Of a stretch of 64,000 nt of DNA, positions 1 to 9,065 are shown piece by piece. Numbering within the stretch: position 1 is the stretch's first letter; every line of letters begins with the position of its first letter. Under the pieces are notes generated by a model. It saw nothing but the letters and a program-made list of their open reading frames with translations, searched no databases and had not been told where the DNA came from. A program made the translations under genes and the position numbers. The stretch comes from Spirochaetaceae bacterium (GTDB taxonomy: Bacteria; Spirochaetota; Leptospiria; Leptospirales; Leptonemataceae): positions 16,840-80,839 of the forward strand of contig PBUB01000033.1 in NCBI GenBank assembly GCA_002729885.1. Direction: 5' to 3'.

Positions 1-530
1 TCCTCCGCACCAAAGTCATCCCCGGTGAGCATGTATTTCATTGCATGACCCCAACCTGCGGACTGAACGAAGCGAAAAGTGGCGCCTCCAAACGGCATAA
101 TGCCTCGCTGCACTTCTACCTGAGCAAAGCGAGAAGAGGGAGCCGCGAGCCTAACATCGGAGGCCAGCAGTAGCTCTATGCCCAGTGTGAGGCAGAATCC
201 GTGTACAGCAACCACTACAGGCTTCGTTCGCACGCGATTGGAACCGTTACCAGCTTCCCATGGATCCAGGGCTCCTTCGGGGAGCATTGCATTTCCATTT
301 CTCATTGTGGACGCAACGTCATCCAATTCAAGACCCAGGGTGAAGGCCTTTCCATGAGCAAAGATTATCGCGCAGCGTGCATCTGTATCATCCTCGAATG
401 CTGTAAGAGCCAGGGCGAATTCCTGAAGCATCTTGGTGTTCATCGCATTTCGCGATTTTGGACGATTCAATCCAATCAAGCAAATAGAGTCTTTTCTTTC
501 GTAGGTGATAAATTCGAATTCAGTGGACAT
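1..530 (-). CDS. Enoyl-CoA hydratase/isomerase (crotonase family), 3' end outside the window
   Basis: The reading frame opens with MSTEFEFITYERKDSICLIG and stays open to the left edge, so only about 176 N-terminal residues are visible. Crotonase landmarks are in order: an oxyanion-hole segment around HGKAFTLGLELDD, a second one in VHGFCLTLGIELLLASD, and FAQVEVQRGIMPFGG. The acidic residues aligning with the two catalytic glutamates of enoyl-CoA hydratase (in GIELLL and in QVEVQRG) are both present, so a hydratase or isomerase acting on acyl-CoA is likely. The substrate cannot be told. The start is the ATG at 530-528. The last third of the protein is not visible. Confidence 0.85.
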   Translation of the reverse strand, partial: MSTEFEFITYERKDSICLIGLNRPKSRNAMNTKMLQEFALALTAFEDDTDARCAIIFAHGKAFTLGLELDDVASTMRNGNAMLPEGALDPWEAGNGSNRVRTKPVVVAVHGFCLTLGIELLLASDVRLAAPSSRFAQVEVQRGIMPFGGATFRFVQSAGWGHAMKYMLTGDDFGAE

Positions 531-658
531 GCCGGAATTTCCTTACCCCCGGCGTTGCCGTAAAGTGTAAAATCAGAAATTCCTCTGTATAGCCGTGGCG
601 CGGATTTATTCAGAAATTTCTCTTTCCGCTTGATTCGCTGGACTGACGGGTTCGCCTT

Positions 659-1528
659 CTATCGGGTACCTTGAGCCAATCGGGAAATTCGCTGTGCGAT
701 GAGCTCGGAATTGTCTTCCTGCAGGAAGTGCTTTCCATTAACCCGAGTAGCCTCGCTTATTCCCGCAACTTCCAGTATCCTTTTTCCCTGCTTTTCGAAA
801 CTAAGGGCCCTGTCCTTTATTCCCCAGATCAATTGGCGAGGGTAATTCGGATTCTGAACCGCTGCATGGCATAGATCTCGAACGCCCGGGGTCAATTCAA
901 AGCCTCTCATGATTTTGAGAAATGCCTTGCCGCTATCCTTTCGCTTGAGCAGGTCCACATAGGCATAGATTTCCTGTCTGGGTAGATTCGAGAAATCAGC
1001 TGCTCCGGTGTAGCGAAACAGCATGTAAAGTAGCCATCGATTCATGGAAGCCAGCCAGATACGATCGATGATGGGCCAGGCAAACGGTGCCATCATCCAG
1101 GGGCGATGAAATGTGTCAGCATCGATCAAAGTGTTTAGAATGGTCAGGGATTTGATCCTTTCCGGGTTGCGCGCGGCCAGCATCAGGCCTACGGGGCCGC
1201 CGATATCATGCACCACCAGATGAAATCGACCCAGTCCCAGAGAATTGGCGGCTTCTTCGCAAAATCGACTCAGTCCGGACCAGGTATAATCAAAGTCTTC
1301 AGGTCGATCGGCCAGTCCCAGTCCGGGCATATCAAAAGCCACTCCTCGCAGATTATGACGGGCCAGGGCCGGCACCACCTTGCGATAGAGATAGGCTGAT
1401 GCAGGAACTCCATGGATACAGAGTACTGGATCTCCTTTTCCCTGATCCAGTACAAAGCTCTGCACTCCATTCACGTTGAAAAATCGGCCGCCTGCCTCAT
1501 ACTTCGCAAGTATTTCCTCGACCTTCAT
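659..1528 (-). CDS. Alpha/beta-fold hydrolase, haloalkane dehalogenase/epoxide hydrolase-like
   Basis: A 289-residue protein with a complete alpha/beta hydrolase core. HGVP near residues 39-42 gives the oxyanion hole. HDIGG near 107-111 carries Asp108 in the nucleophile position, and GKHFLQED supplies the catalytic His near 267. An aspartate nucleophile in H-D-x-G-G is the pattern of haloalkane dehalogenases and epoxide hydrolases rather than of serine esterases. The tryptophan that normally follows the nucleophile in true dehalogenases is isoleucine here, so halide release is doubtful. No signal peptide is seen, so it is probably cytoplasmic. It lies between the crotonase and aminotransferase genes on the same strand with gaps of about 100 bases, so co-transcription is possible but unproven. 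Confidence 0.8.
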   Translation of the reverse strand: MKVEEILAKYEAGGRFFNVNGVQSFVLDQGKGDPVLCIHGVPASAYLYRKVVPALARHNLRGVAFDMPGLGLADRPEDFDYTWSGLSRFCEEAANSLGLGRFHLVVHDIGGPVGLMLAARNPERIKSLTILNTLIDADTFHRPWMMAPFAWPIIDRIWLASMNRWLLYMLFRYTGAADFSNLPRQEIYAYVDLLKRKDSGKAFLKIMRGFELTPGVRDLCHAAVQNPNYPRQLIWGIKDRALSFEKQGKRILEVAGISEATRVNGKHFLQEDNSELIAQRISRLAQGTR

Positions 1529-1623
1529 TCGAATCTCCTTCCAGATGTGATCAGTATTTTCCAGGATCGTCCTGTATTGTCGCTGGTCATCTATCGGTAG
1601 TTTCGAGATGGAATGGAGGATGG

Positions 1624-2889
1624 CTACAAAACCCCTCCATTTTTCGCAACATCCGGAAGCCGCGCCAGGCTGAGAGCTCTGGCCAATCTTTCAATACCAG
1701 TTTCAATCGCATCTCTATCTACAGCCGTATAGTTCAGACGAAAGAATCTCTTTCCATCTGCCGGATGCGAAAAGAAGGCGCTTCCCGGAACAAGTGCCAC
1801 CCCCTGGCTCATAGCCCTTCGGGCAAGTTCATCGGAATCCATCTCTGTTTCGATCCACAGAAACATTCCCCCGGCCGGTGGATTCGGCAGATCCTGTATG
1901 ATTCCATACCGTAGCAACGCACCTATTGCTTTTGTTTGCCGGTTGCGATAGATATCTCGAATACGCTCCAGATGGGAGTCCAGGTTCGTATCTTGAAGAA
2001 AGCGATGCAGTACCATCTGCGAAAATAGATTGGTGTGAAGATCCATAGACTGCTTAATGGGCACCAGAGAATCTATCGCTTTGCTGGGGCCTCGAATCCA
2101 GCCAATACGCAGGGACGGAGACACTATCTTTGAGAAACTTCCCAGAAGAAGGCTGCGATCTGGCTGCAGGCTTGAGATATAACTTTCTGAGTGACCATCG
2201 AACAACAGTTCTCCATAGGGATCCTCTTCAAGCATCCAGCCTCTAAAGTGACCCAGTGCTCGAGCTATTCTCATTCGTCGGCTGGTGGAAATGACTCCAC
2301 CTGTGGGATTATCCAGAGTAGGCTGTAAATAGAGGAGACCCGGACCTTTGCCTACGGAGAATCGTGAGCTTCTGGAAAGTGACAGGAAGCCACCTGGAGC
2401 ATGAGTCTTCCCTGCCGAAAAAGCCTGGATGAGGGGATGCACAATCGGTCCTTCCCGGTCTGTAGCCAGCGGAACAATACAGGCGCCGTGGGACTCAAAA
2501 TTCTGTAGCGCTCCGTTATACATTGGCTCTACGGCATATACAGGGTCCCCTGGTTTTAGCAACCATCGCGAAATCAGATCCATACCTTGCTGGGATCCGC
2601 TGGTAATAATTATTTCATCGGGAACTGTGGCAAAGCCGCGCTTGCAAAGATATTCAGCTACGAATTCGCGTAAGGGGCGGTATCCTTCTGTTGTGCCATA
2701 CTGGAGAGCCACGGCACCCTGGCGCGAAAGCACATACTGAGCGGCTCGTGCGATTTCAGCTACGGGCAACGTATCCGGATCCGGTAAACCGCCGGCGAAT
2801 GGAATCATATCCGGGCGGTTGTGAAATGCCAGGATATCTCTTACTACTGATCGTCTGACTGCAGGAGCAGGATAGATTGTATGGTTCAT
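1624..2889 (-). CDS. PLP-dependent aminotransferase, fold type I, 2-aminoadipate/LysN-like
   Basis: About 421 residues from the ATG at 2889 (MNHTIYPAPAVRRS), which matches usual family starts better than an upstream in-frame codon at 2940. Family landmarks are IPFAGGLPDPDTLP near the N-terminus, a DNPTGG segment, an EEDPYGEL segment contacting the cofactor, SFSK with the Schiff-base lysine, and a C-terminal RLNYT. This arrangement is typical of aminotransferases related to LysN and to the enzyme half of MocR regulators. The exact amino donor cannot be read from sequence. The gene is divergent from a MocR-type regulator whose direct-repeat operator lies in the 70-base gap, so that regulator probably controls it. 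Cytoplasmic. Confidence 0.88.
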   Translation of the reverse strand: MNHTIYPAPAVRRSVVRDILAFHNRPDMIPFAGGLPDPDTLPVAEIARAAQYVLSRQGAVALQYGTTEGYRPLREFVAEYLCKRGFATVPDEIIITSGSQQGMDLISRWLLKPGDPVYAVEPMYNGALQNFESHGACIVPLATDREGPIVHPLIQAFSAGKTHAPGGFLSLSRSSRFSVGKGPGLLYLQPTLDNPTGGVISTSRRMRIARALGHFRGWMLEEDPYGELLFDGHSESYISSLQPDRSLLLGSFSKIVSPSLRIGWIRGPSKAIDSLVPIKQSMDLHTNLFSQMVLHRFLQDTNLDSHLERIRDIYRNRQTKAIGALLRYGIIQDLPNPPAGGMFLWIETEMDSDELARRAMSQGVALVPGSAFFSHPADGKRFFRLNYTAVDRDAIETGIERLARALSLARLPDVAKNGGVL

Positions 2890-2918
2890 GAGGAAAGTAT
2901 ACCTGTGAAGGGAAAAAA

Positions 2919-2958
2919 ATAACAGTTGCAGATTCAGCAAAAAACACTATAACAGTTG
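2919..2958. promoter_or_regulatory. Direct-repeat operator for the MocR-type regulator
   Basis: The 10-mer ATAACAGTTG occurs twice in the same orientation, at 2919-2928 and 2949-2958, with start points 30 bases apart (about three helical turns). MocR-family proteins such as GabR and PdxR are known to bind direct repeats between divergent genes. Here the repeats overlap the -35 and -10 regions of the promoter proposed for the regulator and lie 30 bases or more upstream of the aminotransferase start. Confidence 0.7.
2926..2953 (+). promoter_or_regulatory. Candidate promoter of the MocR-type regulator
   Basis: TTGCAG (2926-2931) and TATAAC (2948-2953) are separated by 16 bases, a near-consensus housekeeping promoter. 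Transcription would start around 2960, which is the A of the first ATG of the regulator, so a leaderless message is possible. Confidence 0.5.
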
Positions 2959-2959
2959 A

Positions 2960-4387
2960 ATGCCCCCCGGAACCGAAAAATCAGAAGCAGACAGTCGTCC
3001 CATGCAGCTTGTAAGGAGTATGATCCGGTCCCTGGAGAATGGAGAGATACAGCCCGGAAGCAAACTTCCTTCCATACGACAATCCATTCGGCTTTCCGGT
3101 TTCAGCCAGGGCACCGTAGTAGAAGCCTATCGCATCCTACTGGATATGGGTCGTATTCAATCCGTACCCGGAGGCGGTTACTATGCCACAGGACAGTCGA
3201 CGGATGAAAGTCCCAGGCCGGAACAGATTCGCCTTCTCCAGCGTCTATCCCTGGACCCCGCGCTGGATCGGACTCTCAGTCTGGGTAACAAAACCATGGT
3301 TGCTTCTTTTGGACTGGCTGTTCCATCCGAGGATATGCTGCCAGTAAGTGCCTTGAAGCGATGTTTGATGGAAGCGTATCGTTTAGAAAACGTCCATACC
3401 TATAGTTTTCCTCCGGGACTTGAGGAGTTGCGAAAACAGATTTCTCTTAGATATAGACAGGCAGGTGTTGATATAAGCTGGCAGGAACTGATATTAACCG
3501 GAAGCGCCACCGAAGCGGCCTATCTGGTGCTCCGCGAAATGCTACGGGAAGGCGATCTGGTAGCCCTGGAGTCCCCCTGTTATAGCGGATTTCTTCATCA
3601 AGTTAAGAAGTTCAAACTCAAGCTACTGGAGGTACCGGTAGATCCCGGGCTGGGTCTCGATATTGATGCCCTGGAGTCCAGACTCCGAAAGGGGGCTCGG
3701 CCGCGGCTTCTGATTACAGTTCCTAATTTTCATAATCCGACCGGCGCCCTGATGGATAATGAAAGACGCATCCGGCTTCTTGATCTTGCCATGCGATATG
3801 ATTTTTACATTCTGGAAGACGATGTTTATGGTGGTATTCATCATGGAGTTAGAAGATGTCCACCTCTTATCTCCCTTGGCAGGGAACGGATTTTTCTGGT
3901 ATCGTCGTTTGCCAAAAGTATCGTTCCTTCCATGCGCCTGGGCTGGCTCATCGGCCCTTCTGACTTTCACAATTCCATGCTGGAGCGCTTCCGTACCCTG
4001 AGCCTGGGAAATTCAAGGTTAACCGAACAAGCCCTGGCTCTCTTTCTTTCAAAGAGGCAATTTGATAGGCATCTTCGCAGGCTTCGCAAAGAGTCCCGAA
4101 TTCGCATGGCAGAATTTAGAAAACGAATATTGCAATGGCCACTGGATCTCCGGGTTTCCAGTCCGGAAGGCGGATTCTGGCTCTGGCTTGAGCTACCGGC
4201 TAAGATAGACACATTGAAGCTTCAAAAGCGGGCCCTGGAAAAAGGAATTACCGTATCTCCGGGCCCCATCTTTTCTCCTTCCGGAGGCTACCGAAATTAC
4301 CTCCGCATAAACTGCGCATTGCCCCCCACCGAATCGATGCTGAAGCATCTGGATGTGCTCGGCAAAATAGCCTCTGACATGGCGTGA
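2960..4387 (+). CDS. MocR-type transcriptional regulator (GntR winged helix fused to aminotransferase fold)
   Basis: 475 residues, normal for MocR proteins. Residues 1-80 form a GntR-type winged helix (LPSIRQSIRLSGFSQGTVVE, then a GGGYY turn). The rest is a fold-type-I aminotransferase domain with PNFHNPTG, ILEDDVYG and SSFAKS, which holds the PLP lysine. Such proteins sense PLP or an amino compound and usually control a neighbouring metabolic gene, here the divergent aminotransferase. The start is uncertain. ATG 2960 has no ribosome binding site but coincides with the predicted transcription start, while ATG 3002 would give a 40-base leader and still keep the helix-turn-helix intact. Confidence 0.87.
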   Translation: MPPGTEKSEADSRPMQLVRSMIRSLENGEIQPGSKLPSIRQSIRLSGFSQGTVVEAYRILLDMGRIQSVPGGGYYATGQSTDESPRPEQIRLLQRLSLDPALDRTLSLGNKTMVASFGLAVPSEDMLPVSALKRCLMEAYRLENVHTYSFPPGLEELRKQISLRYRQAGVDISWQELILTGSATEAAYLVLREMLREGDLVALESPCYSGFLHQVKKFKLKLLEVPVDPGLGLDIDALESRLRKGARPRLLITVPNFHNPTGALMDNERRIRLLDLAMRYDFYILEDDVYGGIHHGVRRCPPLISLGRERIFLVSSFAKSIVPSMRLGWLIGPSDFHNSMLERFRTLSLGNSRLTEQALALFLSKRQFDRHLRRLRKESRIRMAEFRKRILQWPLDLRVSSPEGGFWLWLELPAKIDTLKLQKRALEKGITVSPGPIFSPSGGYRNYLRINCALPPTESMLKHLDVLGKIASDMA

Positions 4388-4436
4388 CTCAATTCCAGTA
4401 CCGGCATTTTGTCCGGGACTCATTTCGTGCTCGGTC

Positions 4437-4459
4437 CCTGACGTCACCCGGACGTCAGG
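4437..4459. terminator. Hairpin between convergent genes
   Basis: CCTGACGTC (4437-4445) and GACGTCAGG (4451-4459) form a perfect 9-base stem with a 5-base loop. It lies between the convergent stop codons of the MocR regulator and the first YhhN gene. No T-tract follows on either strand, so termination is inferred from position and shape only. Confidence 0.4.
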
Positions 4460-4467
4460 CCCTGAAT

Positions 4468-5154
4468 CTAAAAGGGATAGGGCAGGTAGCCCTGTGCGAT
4501 GAAGAACTGAGCTGCCAGATAGGTCAGCATGATAATCGCCTGGTCGAACTTAAAGGGCTTAATGAAGAGCTGATTCGCCAGTAGAAAATCGGAAACAATG
4601 AAGCAGAGTGAACCAATAAAGGGCAATGCAACAAAAAATACCCCGGATCCAGAACCATTGAGCCAGATGGCCAGAGAGGTGTAGCTCATGGCCACAATGA
4701 TGGAGGCATACAGAGCCACAGGTACCTTCTTATCTGCATTTTCGCCCGTCAAATGAGGTTTGAAATATGTAAAGAAAGCAGCTGCCGCGAATGCGAATAT
4801 AGCGGCCAGGCCCATAAACCACATTGGCATTCCCTGGAGGTAGGAGCTGGACTGCAGAAATGCATAGATAAAAAGAGCATGTCCTACCAGAAAAGAGGCA
4901 AGCCCGATCAAAAACATAATGGCGATTTTGGGAAACATCAGAACTACATCGCCTATCCATCCCAGAAACAGCCCGCCAACAATCCACCAATTCGGATCAT
5001 CGGTATGCAAGAGATTGTATGCAATCAATGCTGGCATCAATAATGGCTTGGTACTCATTCGTATTTTTTTGCGAATGGGATCCTGCAGAAATTCTCCCAG
5101 GACATGAACGGAACTCAGAACCAGAAATGCATAAAGAAAAAACTGCGATGACAT
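4468..5154 (-). CDS. YhhN-family membrane protein (lysoplasmalogenase-like), copy A
   Basis: 228 residues from ATG 5154 (MSSQFFLY), made almost wholly of about eight hydrophobic segments. The family core is present: KPLLMPALIAY, then WWIVGGLFLGWIGDVVLMFP with the conserved acidic residue, then GLASFLVGHALFIYAF. YhhN/TMEM86 proteins are inner-membrane enzymes; the characterised members hydrolyse the vinyl-ether bond of lysoplasmalogens, but many bacterial members are uncharacterised. It is roughly three-quarters identical to the gene just upstream and ends with the same LPYPF. The start is set by agreement with that paralogue, since the codon at 5193 begins an unconserved extension. Confidence 0.83.
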   Translation of the reverse strand: MSSQFFLYAFLVLSSVHVLGEFLQDPIRKKIRMSTKPLLMPALIAYNLLHTDDPNWWIVGGLFLGWIGDVVLMFPKIAIMFLIGLASFLVGHALFIYAFLQSSSYLQGMPMWFMGLAAIFAFAAAAFFTYFKPHLTGENADKKVPVALYASIIVAMSYTSLAIWLNGSGSGVFFVALPFIGSLCFIVSDFLLANQLFIKPFKFDQAIIMLTYLAAQFFIAQGYLPYPF

Positions 5155-5398
5155 GGTGTCAGCTTTACCCTGGCTTTTCTGAAAGGCAACCAATGTTCTG
5201 GATCATCGCGCAAATTATTGCCAGGGCATGATTCATGCGGCCCTGCATGAAAGAGAACAGGACCAGGGAAAAGGAGCGCAATCTAGCAGGTTGCCGGCGC
5301 GAGAGTACCCGGCACGAATGTAGCAAGAATTGACTACGGGATAAGATAGGGAATGGAGCGGGGCTGTTAAGGAGATGCAGGAATGGTGAGTATGATAT

Positions 5399-5432
5399 CT
5401 CCCTTCCTCGGTTTGAATGCCGAGAAAGGGAG
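5399..5432 (-). terminator. Hairpin downstream of YhhN copy B
   Basis: Arms at 5399-5411 and 5420-5432 pair over 13 positions with one mismatch around an 8-base loop. It begins 10 bases after the stop of copy B, reading on the minus strand. The following bases on that strand are not a clean T-tract, so it may be a weak terminator or an mRNA-stabilising stem between the duplicated genes. The rest of the 5155-5441 gap shows no gene. Confidence 0.45.
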
Positions 5433-5441
5433 CGCACGAAT

Positions 5442-6131
5442 TTAACCGAAAGGGTATGGCAGGTAAGACTGAGCGATGAGATACTGACCCGCGAGATAGG
5501 CTGTCATATTCATTGCCTTATCGAACTTGAATGGCTTAACAAAGAGTAGCTGGGCCAGCAGTACATCGGAAACAATAAAGAACAGAGATCCAATAAAAGG
5601 CAGCGCTACATAGAATATTCCGGAGCCGGCCCCGTTAAGCCAGATGGCCAGAGAGGCATAACTCATTGCCAGGATGATGGCACAATACAGAGCTACCGGC
5701 ACCTTCTTGTTCGCATTGTCGCCGACGAGATGGGGCTTGAAGTATAGAAAGACTCCTGCGGCTGCGAAAGCAAATACAGCAGAAAGAGCTATGAACCACA
5801 GGGGCATGCCATCCAGAAAGCCGGTGGATTCCAGAAAGGCATAGATGTAAAGTCCATGACCCAGAAGAAACGATGCCAGGCCTATCATAAACAACAGTAC
5901 TACCTTTGGAAACATCAGAACTACATCGCCAATCCATCCCAGAAAAAGTCCGCCAACGATCCACCAGTTGGGATCATCCGTATGCAGTAAACTATAAGCG
6001 ATCAGAGCAGGCATCAGTAGCGGCTTACTACCCATGCGAATTCGCTGGCGAATCGGATCCTGCATCAGCTCACCCATCACATGAATGGCGCTGAGAGCGA
6101 AGAATGCATAGAGAAATAGTTGCGATGACAT
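5442..6131 (-). CDS. YhhN-family membrane protein (lysoplasmalogenase-like), copy B
   Basis: 229 residues from ATG 6131 (MSSQLFLY), with the same eight-segment topology and the same KPLLMPALIAY and GWIGDVVLMFP motifs as copy A. A GAGGAAAG sequence lies 5' of the start at slightly long spacing. Substitutions between the copies are spread throughout and mostly conservative (FLVGHALFIYAF against FLLGHGLYIYAF), so both copies look functional and the duplication is not recent. The first 15 bases upstream of both start codons are also conserved, after which similarity ends. A role in ether-lipid or lysophospholipid turnover is inferred from the family name only. Confidence 0.83.
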   Translation of the reverse strand: MSSQLFLYAFFALSAIHVMGELMQDPIRQRIRMGSKPLLMPALIAYSLLHTDDPNWWIVGGLFLGWIGDVVLMFPKVVLLFMIGLASFLLGHGLYIYAFLESTGFLDGMPLWFIALSAVFAFAAAGVFLYFKPHLVGDNANKKVPVALYCAIILAMSYASLAIWLNGAGSGIFYVALPFIGSLFFIVSDVLLAQLLFVKPFKFDKAMNMTAYLAGQYLIAQSYLPYPFG

Positions 6132-6209
6132 GGTGTCAGCTTTCCTCGGGTCATGATCCAATACAACCACAGTTCATGGAGCGCCGGATAATATTTGCAA
6201 TGGAATTTA

Positions 6210-6797
6210 TTAGAATGGAAGTAGATCTCGCATTGGAATGGTAGCATTTGGCAGCCAGAGTAGCACTCCCACAGAAAATGCGATAAGCAGAACTGACTTT
6301 TTCTTTCTCGATACAGGCATGCCGGCCCTGGATTCGGACCTGAAATAGTATACCAGGCAGGCCATGGAAAAGAGCCATTCAATGATCACCGCCAGATGTG
6401 GGAATCGGGCGTAGGAGTTCAGGCCAATGCTCATGCTTTCCGGGCCAAGCACCTGATGCTCAAAGCCCACAATGAAATCCAGCCATACGTGGGATACAGT
6501 TAGAAAAGCGCACCAGAGCGCTAACTTCTGAGAACGAAATCTTAACAGAACCAGTCCGTAGACAAGAAGCCCCAGATTCAGATTCGGAATAAGATTGTGA
6601 CTGTAGGTCATATGAACCTGCAGATTTTGAAAAGTAGCATCGAAAAGGGAGGAGGGCTCAGGAGATTCAATACCAAGCAGAGCAAGCCCGAGCCAGAGAA
6701 ACTCGGCCAGATTCGAACAGATTAGGAGAAGCCAGAATGGAGCGGATCTGGCATGAGGTCTGGCTACGTAGGCGGCTGCATAATGACCCAGAATCAT
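6210..6797 (-). CDS. Integral membrane protein, similar to membrane-bound metal-dependent hydrolase-like proteins
   Basis: 195 residues from ATG 6797, chosen because GGAG sits eight bases upstream; the frame extends 39 codons further but without a ribosome binding site. The protein opens MILGHYAAAYVARP and then has hydrophobic segments (LLLICSNLAEFLWLGLALLG, LGLLVYGLVLL, ALWCAFLTVSHVWLDFIVGF, and a C-terminal one). The GHY start, the N-x-x-E-F-x-W segment and the later SHxxxDF resemble a family usually annotated as membrane metal-dependent hydrolases. The catalytic claim for that family is weak. The gene follows the SpoIIE phosphatase on the same strand with a gap of about 135 bases. Confidence 0.6.
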   Translation of the reverse strand: MILGHYAAAYVARPHARSAPFWLLLICSNLAEFLWLGLALLGIESPEPSSLFDATFQNLQVHMTYSHNLIPNLNLGLLVYGLVLLRFRSQKLALWCAFLTVSHVWLDFIVGFEHQVLGPESMSIGLNSYARFPHLAVIIEWLFSMACLVYYFRSESRAGMPVSRKKKSVLLIAFSVGVLLWLPNATIPMRDLLPF

Positions 6798-6932
6798 AGT
6801 CGTTTCTCCACCCACTGAAGTAGAAGGAAAAAGCCCGCGTACACGGCAATAAGCGTCCAGATAAGGGATGATGTCATCGCGTCCTATTTGGGGAAGGAAT
6901 GGAAACTTTAGCAATCATTTTCCAGTCTCGAA

Positions 6933-9065
6933 TCAGGCGGCCGGATGTTGCAGTACGGATGCCAGTTGCTGCGCCGAAGCATTGTCTGGTTCTTTTGCCA
7001 GAGCCTCGTCAAGGAGACTTCGGGCCCTGAATCGATTTCCCAGCAATCTATGGATATCTCCCAGATTCACCAGATTTTTAACCATTTCCGGGTCCCGGAT
7101 TCGGCATCGCTCCCCGAAATCGCATGCCAGTTCGTAGCTCCGGCCCAGTTTGTAGCAATAGGATGCATGAAACAAAACATCCACCCGGGACGGATCCTCC
7201 GCTGCATATTCGGAGTATAATCGTGCGGCCTGCAAATAGTCCCGAATCTTGTAGGCAGAGGCTGCCTTTTGAAGAAGCTCTCCCGGTGGCTTCCCTTCGC
7301 CTGGACTTTCCTGTTCTCTAAAGGAGATTCTCAGCAAACTCAAATCGTCCGCCAGCTCTCCGAAATCTTCAATACTCCTTACCAGGCCTTCGAGATCGGC
7401 ACCGGTCTTTTCAACATGAGTGAGGATGGCGTTTTCGTCATCGTTGAATTGACGCACTCCATCGCTTCCGGTTCCAATTACCAGGTCATCTCTTCCATCA
7501 GAACCTGCGATGATAACATCTCCGGGCTTGAGCTGGAAAGTATTTAAATGAAAGTCGTTTCCCAGACCTTCGATGCCAAATCGCATGGTACTCTGCTCAT
7601 CGGGCAGAAAGCTGGCTTTTCCGTCGCGATACAGGACCAGGTTCGGATGATCGGCATTGAAGTAATACAGAAATCCGTTCACTTCATCGAGAACGCCCAC
7701 CGTGGCCGAAGCCTGCATGAAACCGTCGAAGGCTGCAAACACAGTCTGGAGCTCGGTAAATGCATCCCTCAACCATTGCTCCGGAAACCTGGATCTCTGG
7801 GAGGCAACCATATCCGTTCTAGCGACGATGGACTTGAATACTGTTCCCATGACGATGGCACCGCCGGCGCCCTGAATGGACTTGCCCATGGCATCGCCGT
7901 TTAAAAAAACCACGTAGTATCGATCTCGAAGGCTCAATTCATGGGCGGTACATAGATCTCCGCCAATTTCTCCATATTGATCTCGGAACTGAAATTGTTT
8001 CTTCTGTTTTACGTATTGCTGAATTTGAATCGTTTCGCTTTTGATTTCCTGGGAGGAAAGAGGGCGAAGTAGATGTGAAGTTAAATAGTAGTCTCCGTCC
8101 TGTTGAGTCTTCAGTGCACGAACATCCTGAAGAGTATTTTCCAGCTGGAGCGTTCTTTCTCTGACCTGCTTTTCCAGGTTTTGATTCATATCCTCGATTT
8201 TTTCATACATCGAGTGTAGACGGTCGATGACATTGTTTAAATGGATGGCCTGTTCGCCGAATTCATCTGCCGTCCGTGCAGCAGCAGAAACATCAAAGTG
8301 TCCTTCTCCCAGCCTGGACAGTACATCTCTTGTGTCTCCCAATCCAGCCCGCACGGCTCGAGCCACAGCAAAGGCAGCGATAACGGTAGGAATAAGAAAC
8401 AGGATCAGTACAATGCCAATATGAAATAGAGGATTGGAGATTTGAAGCTTCCCGTAGATGAACTGGTAGATCAAATACGTCTGCATGGTAAGCGGCATCA
8501 GCATCAGGGCTACAACTGTGAAAAGCAGCCGGGGGAAGTATCCCAGACGAAACAGGCCGGGCACAGCCATGCTTCTAAACTCAGGTTCGCTGAGAGGCTT
8601 TCTGATGACACTCTCTGAAATATAGAAATAGGCGGCCATGGAAACAGGCGTGATCATTAATAAGAGGAAGGGGCTGGATGCATGCACGGCCCAGTCAAAT
8701 CGTTCATGGTATAGAACATACATCACATGAGCCATGGGCACACCCACCAGCCATCGTGCTGCAATAACCAGGGCTTCCTGGAGCGGATGATTCAATAAGC
8801 CCTTTTTGAACTTTAGATGATCACCCTGCTTGAGGGCGGCATATACATTGCGAAGTCGAAAGTAACGCCAGACCATTCCCAGAATGAGCATCAAGGTGCC
8901 GCTGATAGTCCCGGCTATAAAGGCAGTCATGCTTTGCTCCTCTGTCATGGGTACCAGAGTAGCAGAGAAATAGATGGAAATAGGAACCGGAACGATATGT
9001 GTGAATAGCTCCAGCCTCCAGCTTAGAGCCAGAAACACGTTGCGGGTGCCCGGTGTAGAATTCAT
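6933..9065 (-). CDS. Membrane-anchored SpoIIE-type (PP2C) serine phosphatase with HAMP and C-terminal TPR-like region
   Basis: 710 residues in four parts. The N-terminal third has about six membrane segments. A HAMP-like linker follows near 215-280 (VARAVRAGLGDTRDVLSRLGEGHFDVS) and leads into a coiled coil ending QVRERTLQLENTLQDVRALK. The PP2C/SpoIIE domain spans about 345-575 with metal-site segments EIGGDLCTA, LNGDAMGKS, IAGSDGRDD and ELADDLSLL. The last 120 residues look like tetratricopeptide helices. Such proteins dephosphorylate anti-sigma-factor antagonists or act in Leptospira-type partner-switching networks. No anti-anti-sigma or kinase gene is adjacent, so the partner is unknown. 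The start at 9065 has no clear ribosome binding site. Confidence 0.85.
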   Translation of the reverse strand: MNSTPGTRNVFLALSWRLELFTHIVPVPISIYFSATLVPMTEEQSMTAFIAGTISGTLMLILGMVWRYFRLRNVYAALKQGDHLKFKKGLLNHPLQEALVIAARWLVGVPMAHVMYVLYHERFDWAVHASSPFLLLMITPVSMAAYFYISESVIRKPLSEPEFRSMAVPGLFRLGYFPRLLFTVVALMLMPLTMQTYLIYQFIYGKLQISNPLFHIGIVLILFLIPTVIAAFAVARAVRAGLGDTRDVLSRLGEGHFDVSAAARTADEFGEQAIHLNNVIDRLHSMYEKIEDMNQNLEKQVRERTLQLENTLQDVRALKTQQDGDYYLTSHLLRPLSSQEIKSETIQIQQYVKQKKQFQFRDQYGEIGGDLCTAHELSLRDRYYVVFLNGDAMGKSIQGAGGAIVMGTVFKSIVARTDMVASQRSRFPEQWLRDAFTELQTVFAAFDGFMQASATVGVLDEVNGFLYYFNADHPNLVLYRDGKASFLPDEQSTMRFGIEGLGNDFHLNTFQLKPGDVIIAGSDGRDDLVIGTGSDGVRQFNDDENAILTHVEKTGADLEGLVRSIEDFGELADDLSLLRISFREQESPGEGKPPGELLQKAASAYKIRDYLQAARLYSEYAAEDPSRVDVLFHASYCYKLGRSYELACDFGERCRIRDPEMVKNLVNLGDIHRLLGNRFRARSLLDEALAKEPDNASAQQLASVLQHPAA

